52,474 nt of DNA from Bellilinea sp034411135. Lineage in GTDB: Bacteria > Chloroflexota > Anaerolineae > Anaerolineales > Anaerolineaceae. Shown in pieces: positions 21,670 to 30,728 of this stretch. The stretch is taken from contig DAOUMN010000040.1 in NCBI GenBank assembly GCA_034411135.1, positions 1 through 52,474 of the forward strand. The letters run 5' to 3'. The notes below the pieces were generated by a model that worked only from the letters and a program-made list of their open reading frames with translations, searched no databases and was not told where the DNA came from. The position numbers were made by a program, and so were the translations under genes. Numbering within the stretch: the first letter of the stretch is position 1; every line of letters begins with the position of its first letter.

Positions 21670-22647
21670 TCAGGGCAGTCCTTCGCTGAAGATGCTCACT
21701 TGCGCGATAGGTGTGCCGCTGGAATAAACCTGCATGCGGAATGGCAGGCTCTGTCCGGCTTCCAGCAGTTGATCGGCTTCCCAACGACGCAGTCCGATCA
21801 CCCGTCCGCTCTCATCGAAGGCTGCTGCTGCCAGCGTCACCTGCCCTGCTGAAGGTTGTCCTTCGGCAAGCGCCAGGCTTCCTTTAACCTCTGCCGAGAG
21901 GCGGTCATTCGCAATGGTGATGCTTTCGCCACGGATTTCCAGGCGAATGTAGCGGGTGTCATTCTCTGGCAGCGGCAGGGCGGTCAGCAGTTCAATGCTG
22001 GCGGAAAAATTCTGCGCTGCCGGGGGAGGGAAGTAGACCGCCAGGGGCAGTATTTCGCCAGCCGCCAGGCGATTGAGCGGCGGGTAGGCCGTGCGGGTGA
22101 GTATCTCGCCACTGTCGCGGTTGAGCAGGCGGAACGCCGCCGAGATGCCTTCCACGGCAAATGGCTGCTCGTTGTGCGCCAGGGCAAAACACCAGATGCC
22201 GCCGTCGTTGACCGGCAGACAGGCAGGTTGTTCCAGCGCCAGCCCGACCGGCGTGGGCAGGGGTGGATTCTTCGGATCGACGGTAGGGGTGTACAGCGCA
22301 GCAGGGATGACCAATGGGTCGCCGACCCGCAGCAGGTTGGGCTGTACGGTCGGGTTAGCGGTTAGCAGGTCTTGCAGGGTAATGCCGTAGAACAGGGCGA
22401 TGCCGAACAGGTCTTCCCCCAGGCGGATGGAGTGAATGCGCGGGGTGGGCGTTGCAGTGGGCAACGGAGTGGGTGTGTCGGCGGGGGTGGGTGATGGGGT
22501 GGTGCTGGGGGTTGGCGTAGGGTAGGCAGTCAGCCTGCCGGGCAGACTTGGACGCGCGGTTGGGCTGGGAGTCTGCTGTTGCGGCGGCGGGGCGCAGGCT
22601 GCCAGCAGGGTAACAACCAGCAGGGCAATGGTTGAAAATTTTCGCAT
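21670..22647 (-). CDS. LysM-domain lipoprotein
   Basis: 325 residues. Signal peptide with lipobox LAAC (about 15-18), then a Pro/Thr-rich linker of TP repeats (about 25-70). A LysM domain follows (about 72-115: HSIRLGEDLFGIALFYGITLQDLLTANPTVQPNLLRVGDPLVIP). The C-terminal half (about 130-325) looks like a beta-rich FxLYD-type domain of unknown role. LysM binds peptidoglycan or related glycans, so the protein is likely wall-associated on the outer face of the membrane. Confidence 0.87.
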   Translation of the reverse strand: MRKFSTIALLVVTLLAACAPPPQQQTPSPTARPSLPGRLTAYPTPTPSTTPSPTPADTPTPLPTATPTPRIHSIRLGEDLFGIALFYGITLQDLLTANPTVQPNLLRVGDPLVIPAALYTPTVDPKNPPLPTPVGLALEQPACLPVNDGGIWCFALAHNEQPFAVEGISAAFRLLNRDSGEILTRTAYPPLNRLAAGEILPLAVYFPPPAAQNFSASIELLTALPLPENDTRYIRLEIRGESITIANDRLSAEVKGSLALAEGQPSAGQVTLAAAAFDESGRVIGLRRWEADQLLEAGQSLPFRMQVYSSGTPIAQVSIFSEGLP

Positions 22648-22791
22648 GGCAGGGATTATAACCCAGCCTGCTTACCTGCATACCAATGGATTGGTATGGG
22701 GCAGGTGGTTGCGGGTTAACCGCTGTCTGCTACTTGACGGGTTAATTTATTGATCTAAAAATAGAACATGAATTCTATACAGAGGTGCCAT

Positions 22792-23226
22792 GTGACAATA
22801 CTATTGTTTATTGCCGGTGATGATGTGCACATCCTGTTGACCGATGCGCCCTCCGGTGGGGATTTGTGTGCAACGGTCAATCGCGGGCAGTGGCAGCCTC
22901 CACCCGCCCTGGCAGCCGACGTACCCGCCGGGCAGCTGCGCGCATTGCGGTTGGGAAAACAGGTGGTGCTGGTATTTGCCCTGTCGGGACATGCCGCTCT
23001 GCCGGATTCACCGCCGCTGGCTGGACTGCTTTCACCGCGCCAAACGGCGGTGCTGCATTTGCTGGCGCAAGGGCATACTGCCGGGCAGATTGCCGCCAAA
23101 TTGGGGCTTTCCCGTCGGACGGTTTTCCTGCATCTGGCAGCCATCCGCCAGCGTTTGCGGGTGTACAGCAACATCCAGGCAGTGCTGCGCGCTGCCCAGC
23201 TCGGTTTGTGGGGCAGGCTGGAGTGA
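22792..23226 (+). CDS. LuxR-type helix-turn-helix regulator
   Basis: 144 residues. The C-terminal 60 residues form a GerE/LuxR helix-turn-helix: LSPRQTAVLHLLAQGHTAGQIAAKLGLSRRTVFLHLAAIRQRL. The N-terminal 80 residues are not a recognisable receiver domain; they lack the aspartate pocket. GTG at 22792 is preferred because AGAGG lies 6 bases upstream; an ATG at 22768 would add eight residues but has no ribosome site. It is followed 54 bases later by xseA. Target genes are unknown. Confidence 0.8.
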   Translation: MTILLFIAGDDVHILLTDAPSGGDLCATVNRGQWQPPPALAADVPAGQLRALRLGKQVVLVFALSGHAALPDSPPLAGLLSPRQTAVLHLLAQGHTAGQIAAKLGLSRRTVFLHLAAIRQRLRVYSNIQAVLRAAQLGLWGRLE

Positions 23227-23280
23227 ATTTCTCCGCGTGCAGTTGACAGACATATCGTTGCAGGGTATCCTATCCTTGCC

Positions 23281-24543
23281 ATGGAATTGCCGCTTCCTTT
23301 TCCCGCTCCCGCCCTGACGGTCAGCGACCTGACCCGTTATGTGCGCCAGGTGTTGGAAAGCGACGATTTCCTGCGGGATGTTTGGGTAGCGGGGGAAATT
23401 TCCAACCTGTCCCGCCCTTCCTCTGGACACGTGTATTTCACGCTCAAAGATGCCAGCGCTGCTCTACGCTGTGTCATTTGGCGGATGAATGCCCAGCGGG
23501 TACGCTTCAACCTGCTCAACGGGCAGGCCGTAGAGGCACACGGCTACATCAGCCTGTACGAGCGCGATGGGCAGTACCAGTTGTATGTCGATGCACTGCG
23601 ACCAGCGGGCGAAGGCTGGCTTTATCAGGAATTCTTGCGCCTTAAGGCGCGTCTGGAAAGTGAGGGCTTGTTCGACCCAGCCCGTAAGCGAGCGCTGCCG
23701 GCTTTCCCTCAGCGCATTGGGATTGTCACCTCGCCGACCGGTGCGGCTTTGCAGGATATGCTCAACACACTGCAGCGGCGCTATCCGCTAGTGGAGGTTA
23801 TTCTTGCGCCGGCAGCTGTGCAGGGTGACGAGGCACCCCCGGCGATCGTCGCCGCGCTGGGGCGATTGTTCCGTGTGCGCGGGCTGGATGTGATTATCCT
23901 GGCGCGCGGGGGTGGTTCGCTGGAGGACCTGTGGGCGTTTAATGATGAGCAGGTGGTGCGCGCGGTGGCTGCCTCGCCGGTTCCGGTGGTAACCGGCATT
24001 GGTCACGAAACCGACTTTACCCTGTGCGATTTTGCCGCCGACCTGCGTGCGCCTACCCCGACTGCGGCTGCCGAACTGGTTACCCCGGATGCCGCCGATT
24101 TGCGCTACCAGTTAATGGAACGCCGCGCTCGCCTGGCGGGCTGGATCAGCAGCTTGCTAAGTACCGAACGCCGTCACCTGGCGGAGCGCGCCAACCGGAT
24201 GAGCCTGCTTTCGCCGCAGCGGCGCATACTGGACGACCGCCAGCGGCTGGATCAGCTTTCTATGCGCGCTGGGCGTTCGCTGGCGGCTGCGCTGCAATTG
24301 CGCCGCGCCCGCCTGGACGGCAGCCAGCTGCGCCTGGCGGCGCTCAACCCGCTGGCGGTGCTGCGCCGTGGATACGCAGTAGTGCATACTTCCGGCGGCG
24401 TACTCCACAGCGCGCAGGCAGTACAGCCGGGCGATGAACTTTCTGTGCGATTGGTGGATGGGCGCATTCAGGCGCGGGCAGAGCGGATTATCCTGAACGA
24501 AGAAGCTGGAGAGAACCATGATCCCCAAAACAGCGGCGATTGA
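23281..24543 (+). CDS. xseA: Exodeoxyribonuclease VII large subunit
   Basis: 420 residues. The N-terminal OB-fold (about 10-110: LTVSDLTRYVRQVLESDDFLRDVWVAGEISNLSRPSSGHVYFTLKD) is followed by the catalytic domain with GIVTSPTGAALQDMLNTLQRR, ARGGGSLEDLWAFNDE and TGIGHETDFTLCDFAADLRAPTPTAAAE, all signature blocks. A helical coiled stretch and a C-terminal barrel end the protein. With XseB it degrades single-stranded DNA from either end. xseB overlaps its last 26 bases. Confidence 0.98.
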   Translation: MELPLPFPAPALTVSDLTRYVRQVLESDDFLRDVWVAGEISNLSRPSSGHVYFTLKDASAALRCVIWRMNAQRVRFNLLNGQAVEAHGYISLYERDGQYQLYVDALRPAGEGWLYQEFLRLKARLESEGLFDPARKRALPAFPQRIGIVTSPTGAALQDMLNTLQRRYPLVEVILAPAAVQGDEAPPAIVAALGRLFRVRGLDVIILARGGGSLEDLWAFNDEQVVRAVAASPVPVVTGIGHETDFTLCDFAADLRAPTPTAAAELVTPDAADLRYQLMERRARLAGWISSLLSTERRHLAERANRMSLLSPQRRILDDRQRLDQLSMRAGRSLAAALQLRRARLDGSQLRLAALNPLAVLRRGYAVVHTSGGVLHSAQAVQPGDELSVRLVDGRIQARAERIILNEEAGENHDPQNSGD

Positions 24544-24757
24544 TCAATTGAATTACGAACAAGCCTTTGCGGAACTGGAACAGGTGATTCTGGCGTTGGA
24601 AAACGACCAGCCCACGCTGGAAGAAGCCCTGGCGCTCTTCGAGCGGGGTCAGGCGCTTGTCAAGCGCTGCGCTGGGCTGTTGGACGAGGCGGAGCTGCGT
24701 GTACGCCACTTGAGTGATGGCGATTTTGACCTCTTAAAGGAGGAAGGGGAGGGGTAA
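24518..24757 (+). CDS. xseB: Exodeoxyribonuclease VII small subunit
   Basis: 79 residues; the signature NYEQAFAELEQVILALENDQPTLEEALALFERGQALVKRC is complete. Several small subunits wrap around the XseA coiled region. The ATG at 24518 lies inside the xseA 3' end with GGAG 6 bases upstream, so translation is coupled. Confidence 0.97.
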   Translation: MIPKTAAIDQLNYEQAFAELEQVILALENDQPTLEEALALFERGQALVKRCAGLLDEAELRVRHLSDGDFDLLKEEGEG

Positions 24758-24762
24758 TCGGC

Positions 24763-25218
24763 GTGCTGGAGGATTTGATTCACAACCGGGTTTTCCTGAC
24801 CGCACTGCTGGCGTGGTTTCTTGGGCAGTTCTTAAAGGTGCCCATCGAGTACCTGCACAAGCGGCGCTGGAATTGGGCGTTGTGGTTCAGCAGCGGCGGG
24901 ATGCCCAGTTCACACTCATCACTGATGGTTGCCACCACCTTGTCCATTGGCTTGTATTACGGTTTTGGCTCACCTTTGTTCGCGCTGGCATTTGCGGTAT
25001 CGATGGTGGTCATTTACGATGCCGCCGGAGTGCGCCGCCAGGCGGGCTATCATGCACAAAAAATCAACTTGTTGTTCGAGGAACTGTTCAGCGGGCACCC
25101 CATCTCACAGGAACGCCTGAAAGAAGTGCTCGGACACACCCCGCGCCAGGTGGTCGGCGGCATTTTGCTTGGCACGTTGATTGCGCTGGGCGTGTACGGA
25201 CTGCTGCCGCCGCACTGA
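24763..25218 (+). CDS. Divergent PAP2-family membrane protein
   Basis: 151 residues with about four membrane segments. Signature blocks are SSGGMPSSHSSLMVATTLSIGLYYGF and VIYDAAGVRRQAGYHAQKIN, with HTPRQVVGGILLGTLIAL near the end. These correspond to the acid-phosphatase/vanadium-haloperoxidase motifs (PSSH and the late R/H). Related proteins are thought to dephosphorylate lipid pyrophosphates, but this subgroup has no assigned substrate. The start is GTG at 24763, 5 bases after the xseB stop, with GGAGGGG upstream, so it belongs to the xse operon. Confidence 0.9.
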   Translation: MLEDLIHNRVFLTALLAWFLGQFLKVPIEYLHKRRWNWALWFSSGGMPSSHSSLMVATTLSIGLYYGFGSPLFALAFAVSMVVIYDAAGVRRQAGYHAQKINLLFEELFSGHPISQERLKEVLGHTPRQVVGGILLGTLIALGVYGLLPPH

Positions 25219-25226
25219 CCTCGCCT

Positions 25227-25703
25227 TCAACCTGCCGGATGGATTACCCGGAAGCGCTCGCACACCACCGGCATGCGCACATCCAATGCACGCCCGATGC
25301 GCTGGCAGGAGCGCCCGAAAAATCGCCAGTGGGCTTCGCGCCAGTACGCCAGTGACAGGTCGCCCTCGCCTTCGGCGGCGGCGAACTCTTCGGGCACATC
25401 CTCGAAAGGTAGAACTTCCACACGAATGGTCTGAATCACGCACAAGGGCTGCCCGTCCCCATTGGTGACAATGCTCAAGTCGCCGGGCTGGGGCAGCGGA
25501 TTGCCTTCGGCTTCGTATTCCCACAGCAGCGAGGCGGTGGCGACTTTCCTGCCCTGTATGACCAGCGTTCCCAGCTCGTCGGCAAGTTGTGGGTTATCGC
25601 CAAAACCAAATGCTTCAAACAGCGGGGTGGCTGGGTCGAGCGAGTGGCTCGCTAGAAAGCCCTGCCAAAAGGCATTCAAATGCGGGGGCAGAGAAGGCTG
25701 CAT
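25227..25703 (-). CDS. ASCH-domain protein
   Basis: 158 residues. It carries ASCH elements: FGFGDNPQLADELGTLVIQGRKVATASLLWEYEAEGNPLPQPGDLSIVTNGDGQPLCVIQTIRVEVLPFEDV and EGDLSLAYWREAHWRFF. ASCH is an RNA-binding beta-barrel related to PUA; some members, such as YqfB, hydrolyse acetylated cytidine. The start at 25703 is chosen because upstream in-frame sequence is antisense to the cysteine desulfurase and not family-like. It converges on the PAP2 gene with 8 bases between them. Confidence 0.88.
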   Translation of the reverse strand: MQPSLPPHLNAFWQGFLASHSLDPATPLFEAFGFGDNPQLADELGTLVIQGRKVATASLLWEYEAEGNPLPQPGDLSIVTNGDGQPLCVIQTIRVEVLPFEDVPEEFAAAEGEGDLSLAYWREAHWRFFGRSCQRIGRALDVRMPVVCERFRVIHPAG

Positions 25704-25796
25704 GGCGTTACCCAGGTAAAAAAAGCAGCTTGACTTTTGGAGTATAATGGGGCGGATTGCTCTACATTTTACCTTATCCGTACGGGTTCCCACGCG

Positions 25797-27008
25797 ATGA
25801 ATGTCGAAAAAATCCGGCAGGATTTTCCCCTGCTGAATTCCAGCAACAACCGTAAACCGGTCATCTACTTCGATAACGCCTGCCAGACCCTGCGCCCTGT
25901 GGCGGTTATTCAGGCGGTTGAGCGTTATTACACCGAGTTTCCTGCTTGCAGCGGGCGGAGCATGCACCGCCTGGCGGGCGAGGTGACTCGCCAGGTGGAC
26001 GAAGCGCGCCAGGCAGTGGCGAAATTCCTCCACGCTGCCCGTAAGGAAGAGATTGTCTTCACCCGCAACACCACCGAAGCCATCAACCTGGTGGCAAACG
26101 CGCTCGACTGGCAGGCTGGCGATGTTGTCCTGCTCAGCGACAAGGAGCATAACTCCAACCTGATTCCCTGGCAAATGCTGGCAAAACGGCACGGCGTGAT
26201 GCTCAAGTTTGTCCCATCCAATCCTGATAATACCTTCAACCTGGATGCCTATCAGCAGCGGCTGGCGGAAGGGGTTAAACTGGTGTCCATTGGCTGCACC
26301 TCCAACCTGGACGGAGTCAGCATTCCAGCGGAAGATGTGGTGCGCCTGGCGCACCGCTATGGGGCACGTGTGCTGCTGGATGCCGCCCAAACCGCGCCGC
26401 ACCAGCGCATGGACCTGCGCCGACTGGATGCGGACTGGGTGGCTTTTTCAGGGCACAAGATGCTAGCGCCTTCTGGTACGGGTGTGCTGTACGGCAAGTA
26501 CAGCCATCTGGAAAAAATGGAGCCTTTCCTGGTTGGTGGAGACACGGTTGCTTCCTCGACCTATGATTCGTGCGAGTTTTTACCGCCGCCGGAAAAGTTC
26601 GAAGCCGGGCTTCAGGATTATGGTGGGATCATTGGGCTGGGCACGGCAGTCAAATATTTGCAGCAAGTCGGGCTGGAGAATATCGAGAAGCAGGAAACGG
26701 TGCTCAATCAGTACCTGAGCGATGCACTTAAGAGTGTACCTGGCTTGCAGATTCTGGGTCCAGCGGATGCCCGCCAGCGCGGTGGGATCGTTTCGTTTAT
26801 CATCCAGGGAGTTGATCATCACCGCATTGCCTTGATGCTTGATCAGATGGCGGGCATTGCGGTGCGTTCTGGTCAGCATTGCGTACATTCCTGGTTTAAT
26901 TCGCGCGGGATTCCCGGTTCGGTGCGCGCATCGGTGTACTTCTACAACACGCTGGAAGAAGCCCGTCTGCTGGTGGATTCCTTGCTCAAGATTCGAAAGG
27001 TGCTTTGA
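25797..27008 (+). CDS. Cysteine desulfurase (class V aminotransferase, SufS-like)
   Basis: 403 residues. PLP-dependent fold type I: LSDKEHNSNLIPW, the cofactor aspartate block LLDAAQTAPHQRMD, the PLP lysine K221 in FSGHKMLAPSGTGVLYG, and an active cysteine C362 in RSGQHCVHSW. The C362 segment and length are typical of SufS/CsdA-type enzymes that pass sulfur from cysteine to an acceptor. No sufU, sufE or iscU lies next to it. The next gene encodes a thioredoxin-fold membrane protein starting 4 bases after this stop. Confidence 0.9.
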   Translation: MNVEKIRQDFPLLNSSNNRKPVIYFDNACQTLRPVAVIQAVERYYTEFPACSGRSMHRLAGEVTRQVDEARQAVAKFLHAARKEEIVFTRNTTEAINLVANALDWQAGDVVLLSDKEHNSNLIPWQMLAKRHGVMLKFVPSNPDNTFNLDAYQQRLAEGVKLVSIGCTSNLDGVSIPAEDVVRLAHRYGARVLLDAAQTAPHQRMDLRRLDADWVAFSGHKMLAPSGTGVLYGKYSHLEKMEPFLVGGDTVASSTYDSCEFLPPPEKFEAGLQDYGGIIGLGTAVKYLQQVGLENIEKQETVLNQYLSDALKSVPGLQILGPADARQRGGIVSFIIQGVDHHRIALMLDQMAGIAVRSGQHCVHSWFNSRGIPGSVRASVYFYNTLEEARLLVDSLLKIRKVL

Positions 27009-27012
27009 CGGT

Positions 27013-27951
27013 ATGATTTGTGTTATTTCCCTGGTAGTGCTCTCTGTGTTGGGGATTTTCAGCGCGGAAAACCGCAGCCTGGCGCGCGAAGCGCTCGACT
27101 GTGTTCTGCGCCGTGTAACGCTGCGCCCCTGCAATACCGGCTTCGATGAAAAGATAAAAGCGCGCATTCTGGGCTTTGTCATCACCCGCTCGGAGACCGG
27201 CGCGCGCTTGCTCAACCGCTATTTCGAGCCACTGGCATGGCTGTTTGTGATTTTATTCGTTGGCAGCAGCATCTTTGCGGTGCGCGGCGTGTACCTGTTC
27301 TATACCACCGGGTCGTGCAACGGTCTGAATCAGAGCGGTTTTTGCGTCTTTGATCCGACCGGTCAGTCCAACCAGATTTCAAATGTTGGCGAATCCTGCC
27401 CGGTGGTGCTGCCGGGTGAGGACCCGGTGCGGTTGACTGGCGTTAACCTGAGCGGCTTTCCGGTGCTCAACCCACAGGCTGACGAGTCGATCGTCTTTAT
27501 TGGATCGTATGGCTGCGAATTTACCCGCAAGGCGTATCCGGTGGTGCGCGCGCTGGCGGAGGAGAATCAGACCGGTTTCACCTTCCTGTATTACCCGGTC
27601 AAGGAAACCAGCGACCACCTGGCGCGTGTATCCTATTGCGCCTACCAACAAGATCGCGAAAAATATTGGCAACTGGTGGATGCCTTTTTCACCGCCGAGC
27701 CTGAGCGGCTGGAGGATGAGGCTTTCATTAGTCAAGCCGTCAGCACTGCGGGTTACGACCCGCTCAAGATTGATTTTTGCGCCACCGATCCACAAACCGA
27801 ATGGGTGGTCAAACGCCAGCTATCCGAAATCGTCAAGACCGGTTTCTTTGGAACTCCCACAGTTTTCATAAAGGATGAAGTTTTTATTGGACCCAAACCG
27901 AACCGGGTATACGCCATTGCACTAAACGGACTGTTTTACTGGGTGCGCTGA
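27013..27951 (+). CDS. Membrane protein with periplasmic/extracytoplasmic thioredoxin (DsbA-like) fold
   Basis: 312 residues. A hydrophobic start (1-15) and a second membrane segment (about 72-97) are followed by a thioredoxin-like domain (about 155-312): SIVFIGSYGCEFTRKAYPVVRALAEE, then FCATDPQTEWVVKRQLSEIVKTGFFGTPTVFI with the cis-proline. The usual CPYC/CxxC is C168-E-F-T, so only one active-site cysteine is present. Extra cysteines occur in the N-terminal half (30, 40, 102, 111, 129). It starts 4 bases after the cysteine desulfurase and is probably co-transcribed. A role in thiol or sulfur transfer is an inference from the pair. Confidence 0.78.
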   Translation: MICVISLVVLSVLGIFSAENRSLAREALDCVLRRVTLRPCNTGFDEKIKARILGFVITRSETGARLLNRYFEPLAWLFVILFVGSSIFAVRGVYLFYTTGSCNGLNQSGFCVFDPTGQSNQISNVGESCPVVLPGEDPVRLTGVNLSGFPVLNPQADESIVFIGSYGCEFTRKAYPVVRALAEENQTGFTFLYYPVKETSDHLARVSYCAYQQDREKYWQLVDAFFTAEPERLEDEAFISQAVSTAGYDPLKIDFCATDPQTEWVVKRQLSEIVKTGFFGTPTVFIKDEVFIGPKPNRVYAIALNGLFYWVR

Positions 27952-28052
27952 GCGTTTTGCGAAATTGCAAACTGGAATCTAATGCAAAATTAACGATTTA
28001 GGCTTACAATTAGTGGTCGTTGACCAGCAAGTTGTTGTTTGAGGGAGTACGT

Positions 28053-28346
28053 ATGCCGGTTTATACCTATCGGTGTGAAAATTGTGGGGTTCAGTTCGAA
28101 CGGACCCAAAAGTTTAGTGAGCCGCCGCTGGCATGGTGCCCGGAATGCGGGAAGAAATCGCTGCGCAAGGTGTATACCCCAGTAGGGATTGTGTTCAAGG
28201 GTTCAGGATTTTACGCCACCGATCACCGCTCGCCGTCCGGTACAACGCGTTCTGCTTCGGCAAACCACAACGAAAGCAAGACGACCAGCGAGACGCCCGC
28301 ATCAACGCCGGAGAAACCTGCCTCGACCAGCGACACGACAACTTAA
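28053..28346 (+). CDS. FmdB-family zinc-ribbon protein
   Basis: 97 residues. The FmdB/CxxC_CXXC_SSSS domain is at the start: MPVYTYRCENCGVQFERTQKF, then WCPECGKKSLRKVYTPVGIVFKGSGFYATD. Two CxxC pairs bind zinc. The tail (about 60-97) is Ser/Thr/Ala-rich and probably unstructured. GAGGG lies 8 bases before the ATG. Named after a formamidase-operon regulator, but the function of most members is not known. A terminator follows. Confidence 0.9.
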   Translation: MPVYTYRCENCGVQFERTQKFSEPPLAWCPECGKKSLRKVYTPVGIVFKGSGFYATDHRSPSGTTRSASANHNESKTTSETPASTPEKPASTSDTTT

Positions 28347-28373
28347 TTTCATCCATTCGCCGGAATGCGGCGC

Positions 28374-28399
28374 AGCCCGGCAGCGCCGGGCTTTTTTTT
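28374..28399 (+). terminator. Intrinsic terminator after the FmdB-like gene
   Basis: Arms AGCCCGGC (28374-28381) and GCCGGGCT (28385-28392), 3-base loop, followed by a run of eight T. Confidence 0.9.
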
Positions 28400-28572
28400 C
28401 GCCGCGCGGCGAGATGATAAGCGATAGTTTTTGACACCGCGGAGATAGGTTTTGAGAGTCACACATGGCTAGGATGGAGGTATTCCAGCCAGCGCAAGAA
28501 AGGCTCGAAGGCAGGCAACACCGACCGGGAACGGCACAGTTCTCCCATTGAAGCGGTGAGTGGAGGAAAGTG

Positions 28573-28713
28573 ATGTCCAAAGAAATAAAGAAAAAAACCA
28601 CCCCCCGCGATACGCCCGAACAACGAGCCGTGCGGATGCAGCGGGTGGTGTTTATTATCCTCTCGGTGATGATCATCCTGGCGATGGTTCTTTCAGCCTT
28701 TGCAATTCTCTGA
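28573..28713 (+). CDS. Small single-pass membrane protein (46 residues)
   Basis: MSKEIKKKTTPRDTPEQRAV, then QRVVFIILSVMIILAMVLSAFAIL: a basic cytoplasmic start and one membrane helix. TGGAGGAA lies 6-12 bases before the ATG, and the composition is gene-like. It ends 67 bases before the DUF4173 gene and may be co-transcribed. I recognise no family; it is too short for most gene finders. Confidence 0.7.
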   Translation: MSKEIKKKTTPRDTPEQRAVRMQRVVFIILSVMIILAMVLSAFAIL

Positions 28714-28780
28714 TCATCCAACCGATAACGGCATCGCAACGCACTGGCTGGCATTCGGACTGGAAAGGGAATCCCTTACG

Positions 28781-30358
28781 ATGCCAAAAGCGATCAATCT
28801 GTTCTGGCTGGCTGCCTTTGTGGTTGCTGGCGCGGTCGATGTTTTATTTTGGGATAAGCCGCCCGGCGTATCCTTTTTAATATGGATTTCATTGGCGATG
28901 ACAGCCGCGCTCGTTCTGACCGCGCGGGAAGGTAAAACAGCGGCACGCGCCGCGCTGCCGCTGGGTGTGGTGGTGCTGGCACTGGCGGCTGTGCTGCTGG
29001 TGCGCCGCGAGCCGATGACCCAGACCTGGGCTGCCCTGGCTGCACTGGTTGGGTTGATGGTTTGGGCTGCCACCCTGACCAGCGGGTATTGGTTGCGTTA
29101 CAGCATCTGGAATCACATTGCCGCGCTGGCTGTGCTGGTGTACGCAGCCATCACCCGCCCATTTGGGTTGAAAAAACCGGCGTCAACGCCGGATGAGGGG
29201 AGCGGGCGGCAGGTGCGCGGCTGGCAGGAGGGTAAAGCGATACTGCGCGGGATTGCCCTGGCGCTGCCGCTGCTTGCACTGCTGGCGCTGCTGCTGGCAT
29301 CGGCAGACCTGGTATTTGCTGCGCGATTAAATACGCTGCTGGATGCGCTGCGCCTGGAACGCCTGCCTGAGACTCTCTTTCGCCTGGGTTATGTGCTCTT
29401 CCTGACCTTTATTTTCTGCGGGGTGCTGCTTCACGCTGTGCTGCCCGGTCAGGGTATCCGTCCTTCTGAAAACGGGCAAGGGTTGATCAAACCCTTCTTG
29501 GGCTGGACCGAGACCGCCATTGTTCTGGGCAGTGTCAATGCACTGTTTCTGTTTTTTGTGGTGCTTCAATTCCAGTACCTGTTTGGCGGTCAGGCAAACA
29601 TCACCGCGGCGGGCTTTACCTACGCCGAATATGCCCGGCGCGGGTTTGGCGAATTGGTCTGGGTGGCGGTGATCAGCTTGGGGTTAATCCTCAGCCTGGA
29701 GACGGTTGCCCGGCGCGATACGCCCGCCCGCCAGCGTGGATTTGCAGGGCTGGGCGTATTGCTCATCGCATTAGTGTTGGTGATGCTGGCTTCAGCCATG
29801 CAGCGGTTGGTGTTATACGAGCAGGCTTACAGTTTCACCCGTCTGCGCACCTATACCTATCTGTTCATTCCCTGGCTGGGTTTGCTGCTACTGGCGGTGT
29901 TGGGGCTGTTGCTCAGCCGCCAGACCAGCCGGGTGGGACTGGCGCTATTGGTGTTTACGTTGGGTTTTGGCTTGATCCTTGCTGGGTGGAACGTGGACGG
30001 GTGGATTGTGCGCCGCAATGTTGAGCGGGCAGTGGCTGGCGCCGAACTGGACGAGCAGTATCTGAGCCGCCTTTCCAGCGATGCCCTGCCGATACTGGTC
30101 GAGCAGACGCAACGCACCGACTTACCCGCCGAAGCGCGCCTGAAACTGGGCAAGGTGCTGGCGTGTTACCAGGCAGAGACGTCGCTGGAGGCGCGTCCCT
30201 GGCAATCCTTCAACCTGAGCGACCAACGAGCCCGCCAGGTGCTGGCTGAAAATGCCAGCTTGTGGTCCGGTTACAAGGTGTACTGGGATGGCAGTCTTCC
30301 CTACCTGATCAAGGACGGTAAGCGTTACGATTGCTACCCGCGGGTGTTCATGGATTGA
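28781..30358 (+). CDS. DUF4173 multi-pass membrane protein
   Basis: 525 residues with about 12 membrane segments. The DUF4173 signature lies at the centre: LGSVNALFLFFVVLQFQYLFGGQANITAAGFTYAEYARRGFGELVWVAVISL. The last 90 residues are soluble (AELDEQYLSRLSSDALPILVEQTQ...) and resemble the tetratricopeptide-like tail often seen in this family. The start at 28781 is chosen as the first ATG near the conserved N-terminus; no strong ribosome site is visible. Function is unknown. Confidence 0.85.
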   Translation: MPKAINLFWLAAFVVAGAVDVLFWDKPPGVSFLIWISLAMTAALVLTAREGKTAARAALPLGVVVLALAAVLLVRREPMTQTWAALAALVGLMVWAATLTSGYWLRYSIWNHIAALAVLVYAAITRPFGLKKPASTPDEGSGRQVRGWQEGKAILRGIALALPLLALLALLLASADLVFAARLNTLLDALRLERLPETLFRLGYVLFLTFIFCGVLLHAVLPGQGIRPSENGQGLIKPFLGWTETAIVLGSVNALFLFFVVLQFQYLFGGQANITAAGFTYAEYARRGFGELVWVAVISLGLILSLETVARRDTPARQRGFAGLGVLLIALVLVMLASAMQRLVLYEQAYSFTRLRTYTYLFIPWLGLLLLAVLGLLLSRQTSRVGLALLVFTLGFGLILAGWNVDGWIVRRNVERAVAGAELDEQYLSRLSSDALPILVEQTQRTDLPAEARLKLGKVLACYQAETSLEARPWQSFNLSDQRARQVLAENASLWSGYKVYWDGSLPYLIKDGKRYDCYPRVFMD

Positions 30359-30728
30359 AACTGGTGGGTAAACCGCCACACTCCGCAGGCTGAACTGGGC
30401 GGAGCTTGTGGAGTGTGGTATTACGCTGTTCGCAGCCTTCGGCAGGCTCAGGGTACGAATAAGCGCAGGTTGAACGGGTCGAAGTCTGTAGCAGGTGCGC
30501 ACCGCGCGACTGTCATAATCTCGTCAATGACAGACGTCTGACAATTAGCTTAAAAATGGGATTAAAATCAGGCGATTAATGGTATATTCTACGATATAAG
30601 CCGCTGTCGTTTTTCATTACAATAGTTGTACACGGGCTGGTTCAGTCCCACGGGGAAGCGTAAATCTTCCCTTTTCTGCTTTCCAAATCCATATCCATCC
30701 CACCCAATCTCAAAAGCGAGGAATCCGT
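30359..30728. other. Intergenic interval before the decarboxylase cluster
   Basis: It holds a hairpin with arms CCACACTCC (30376-30384) and GGAGTGTGG (30410-30418), likely ending the DUF4173 transcript. Next comes a piece of the dispersed CCTTCGGCAGGCTCAGGGTA repeat (about 30436-30455), then an AT-rich stretch (30540-30625) that probably contains the mmdA promoter, although no single pair of hexamers stands out. No gene is seen. Confidence 0.5.

Noticed and set aside
25704..26402. N-terminal extension of the ASCH gene to 391 codons
   Set aside because: The extra part is antisense to the cysteine desulfurase and has no ASCH similarity; the ATG at 25703 gives the normal length.
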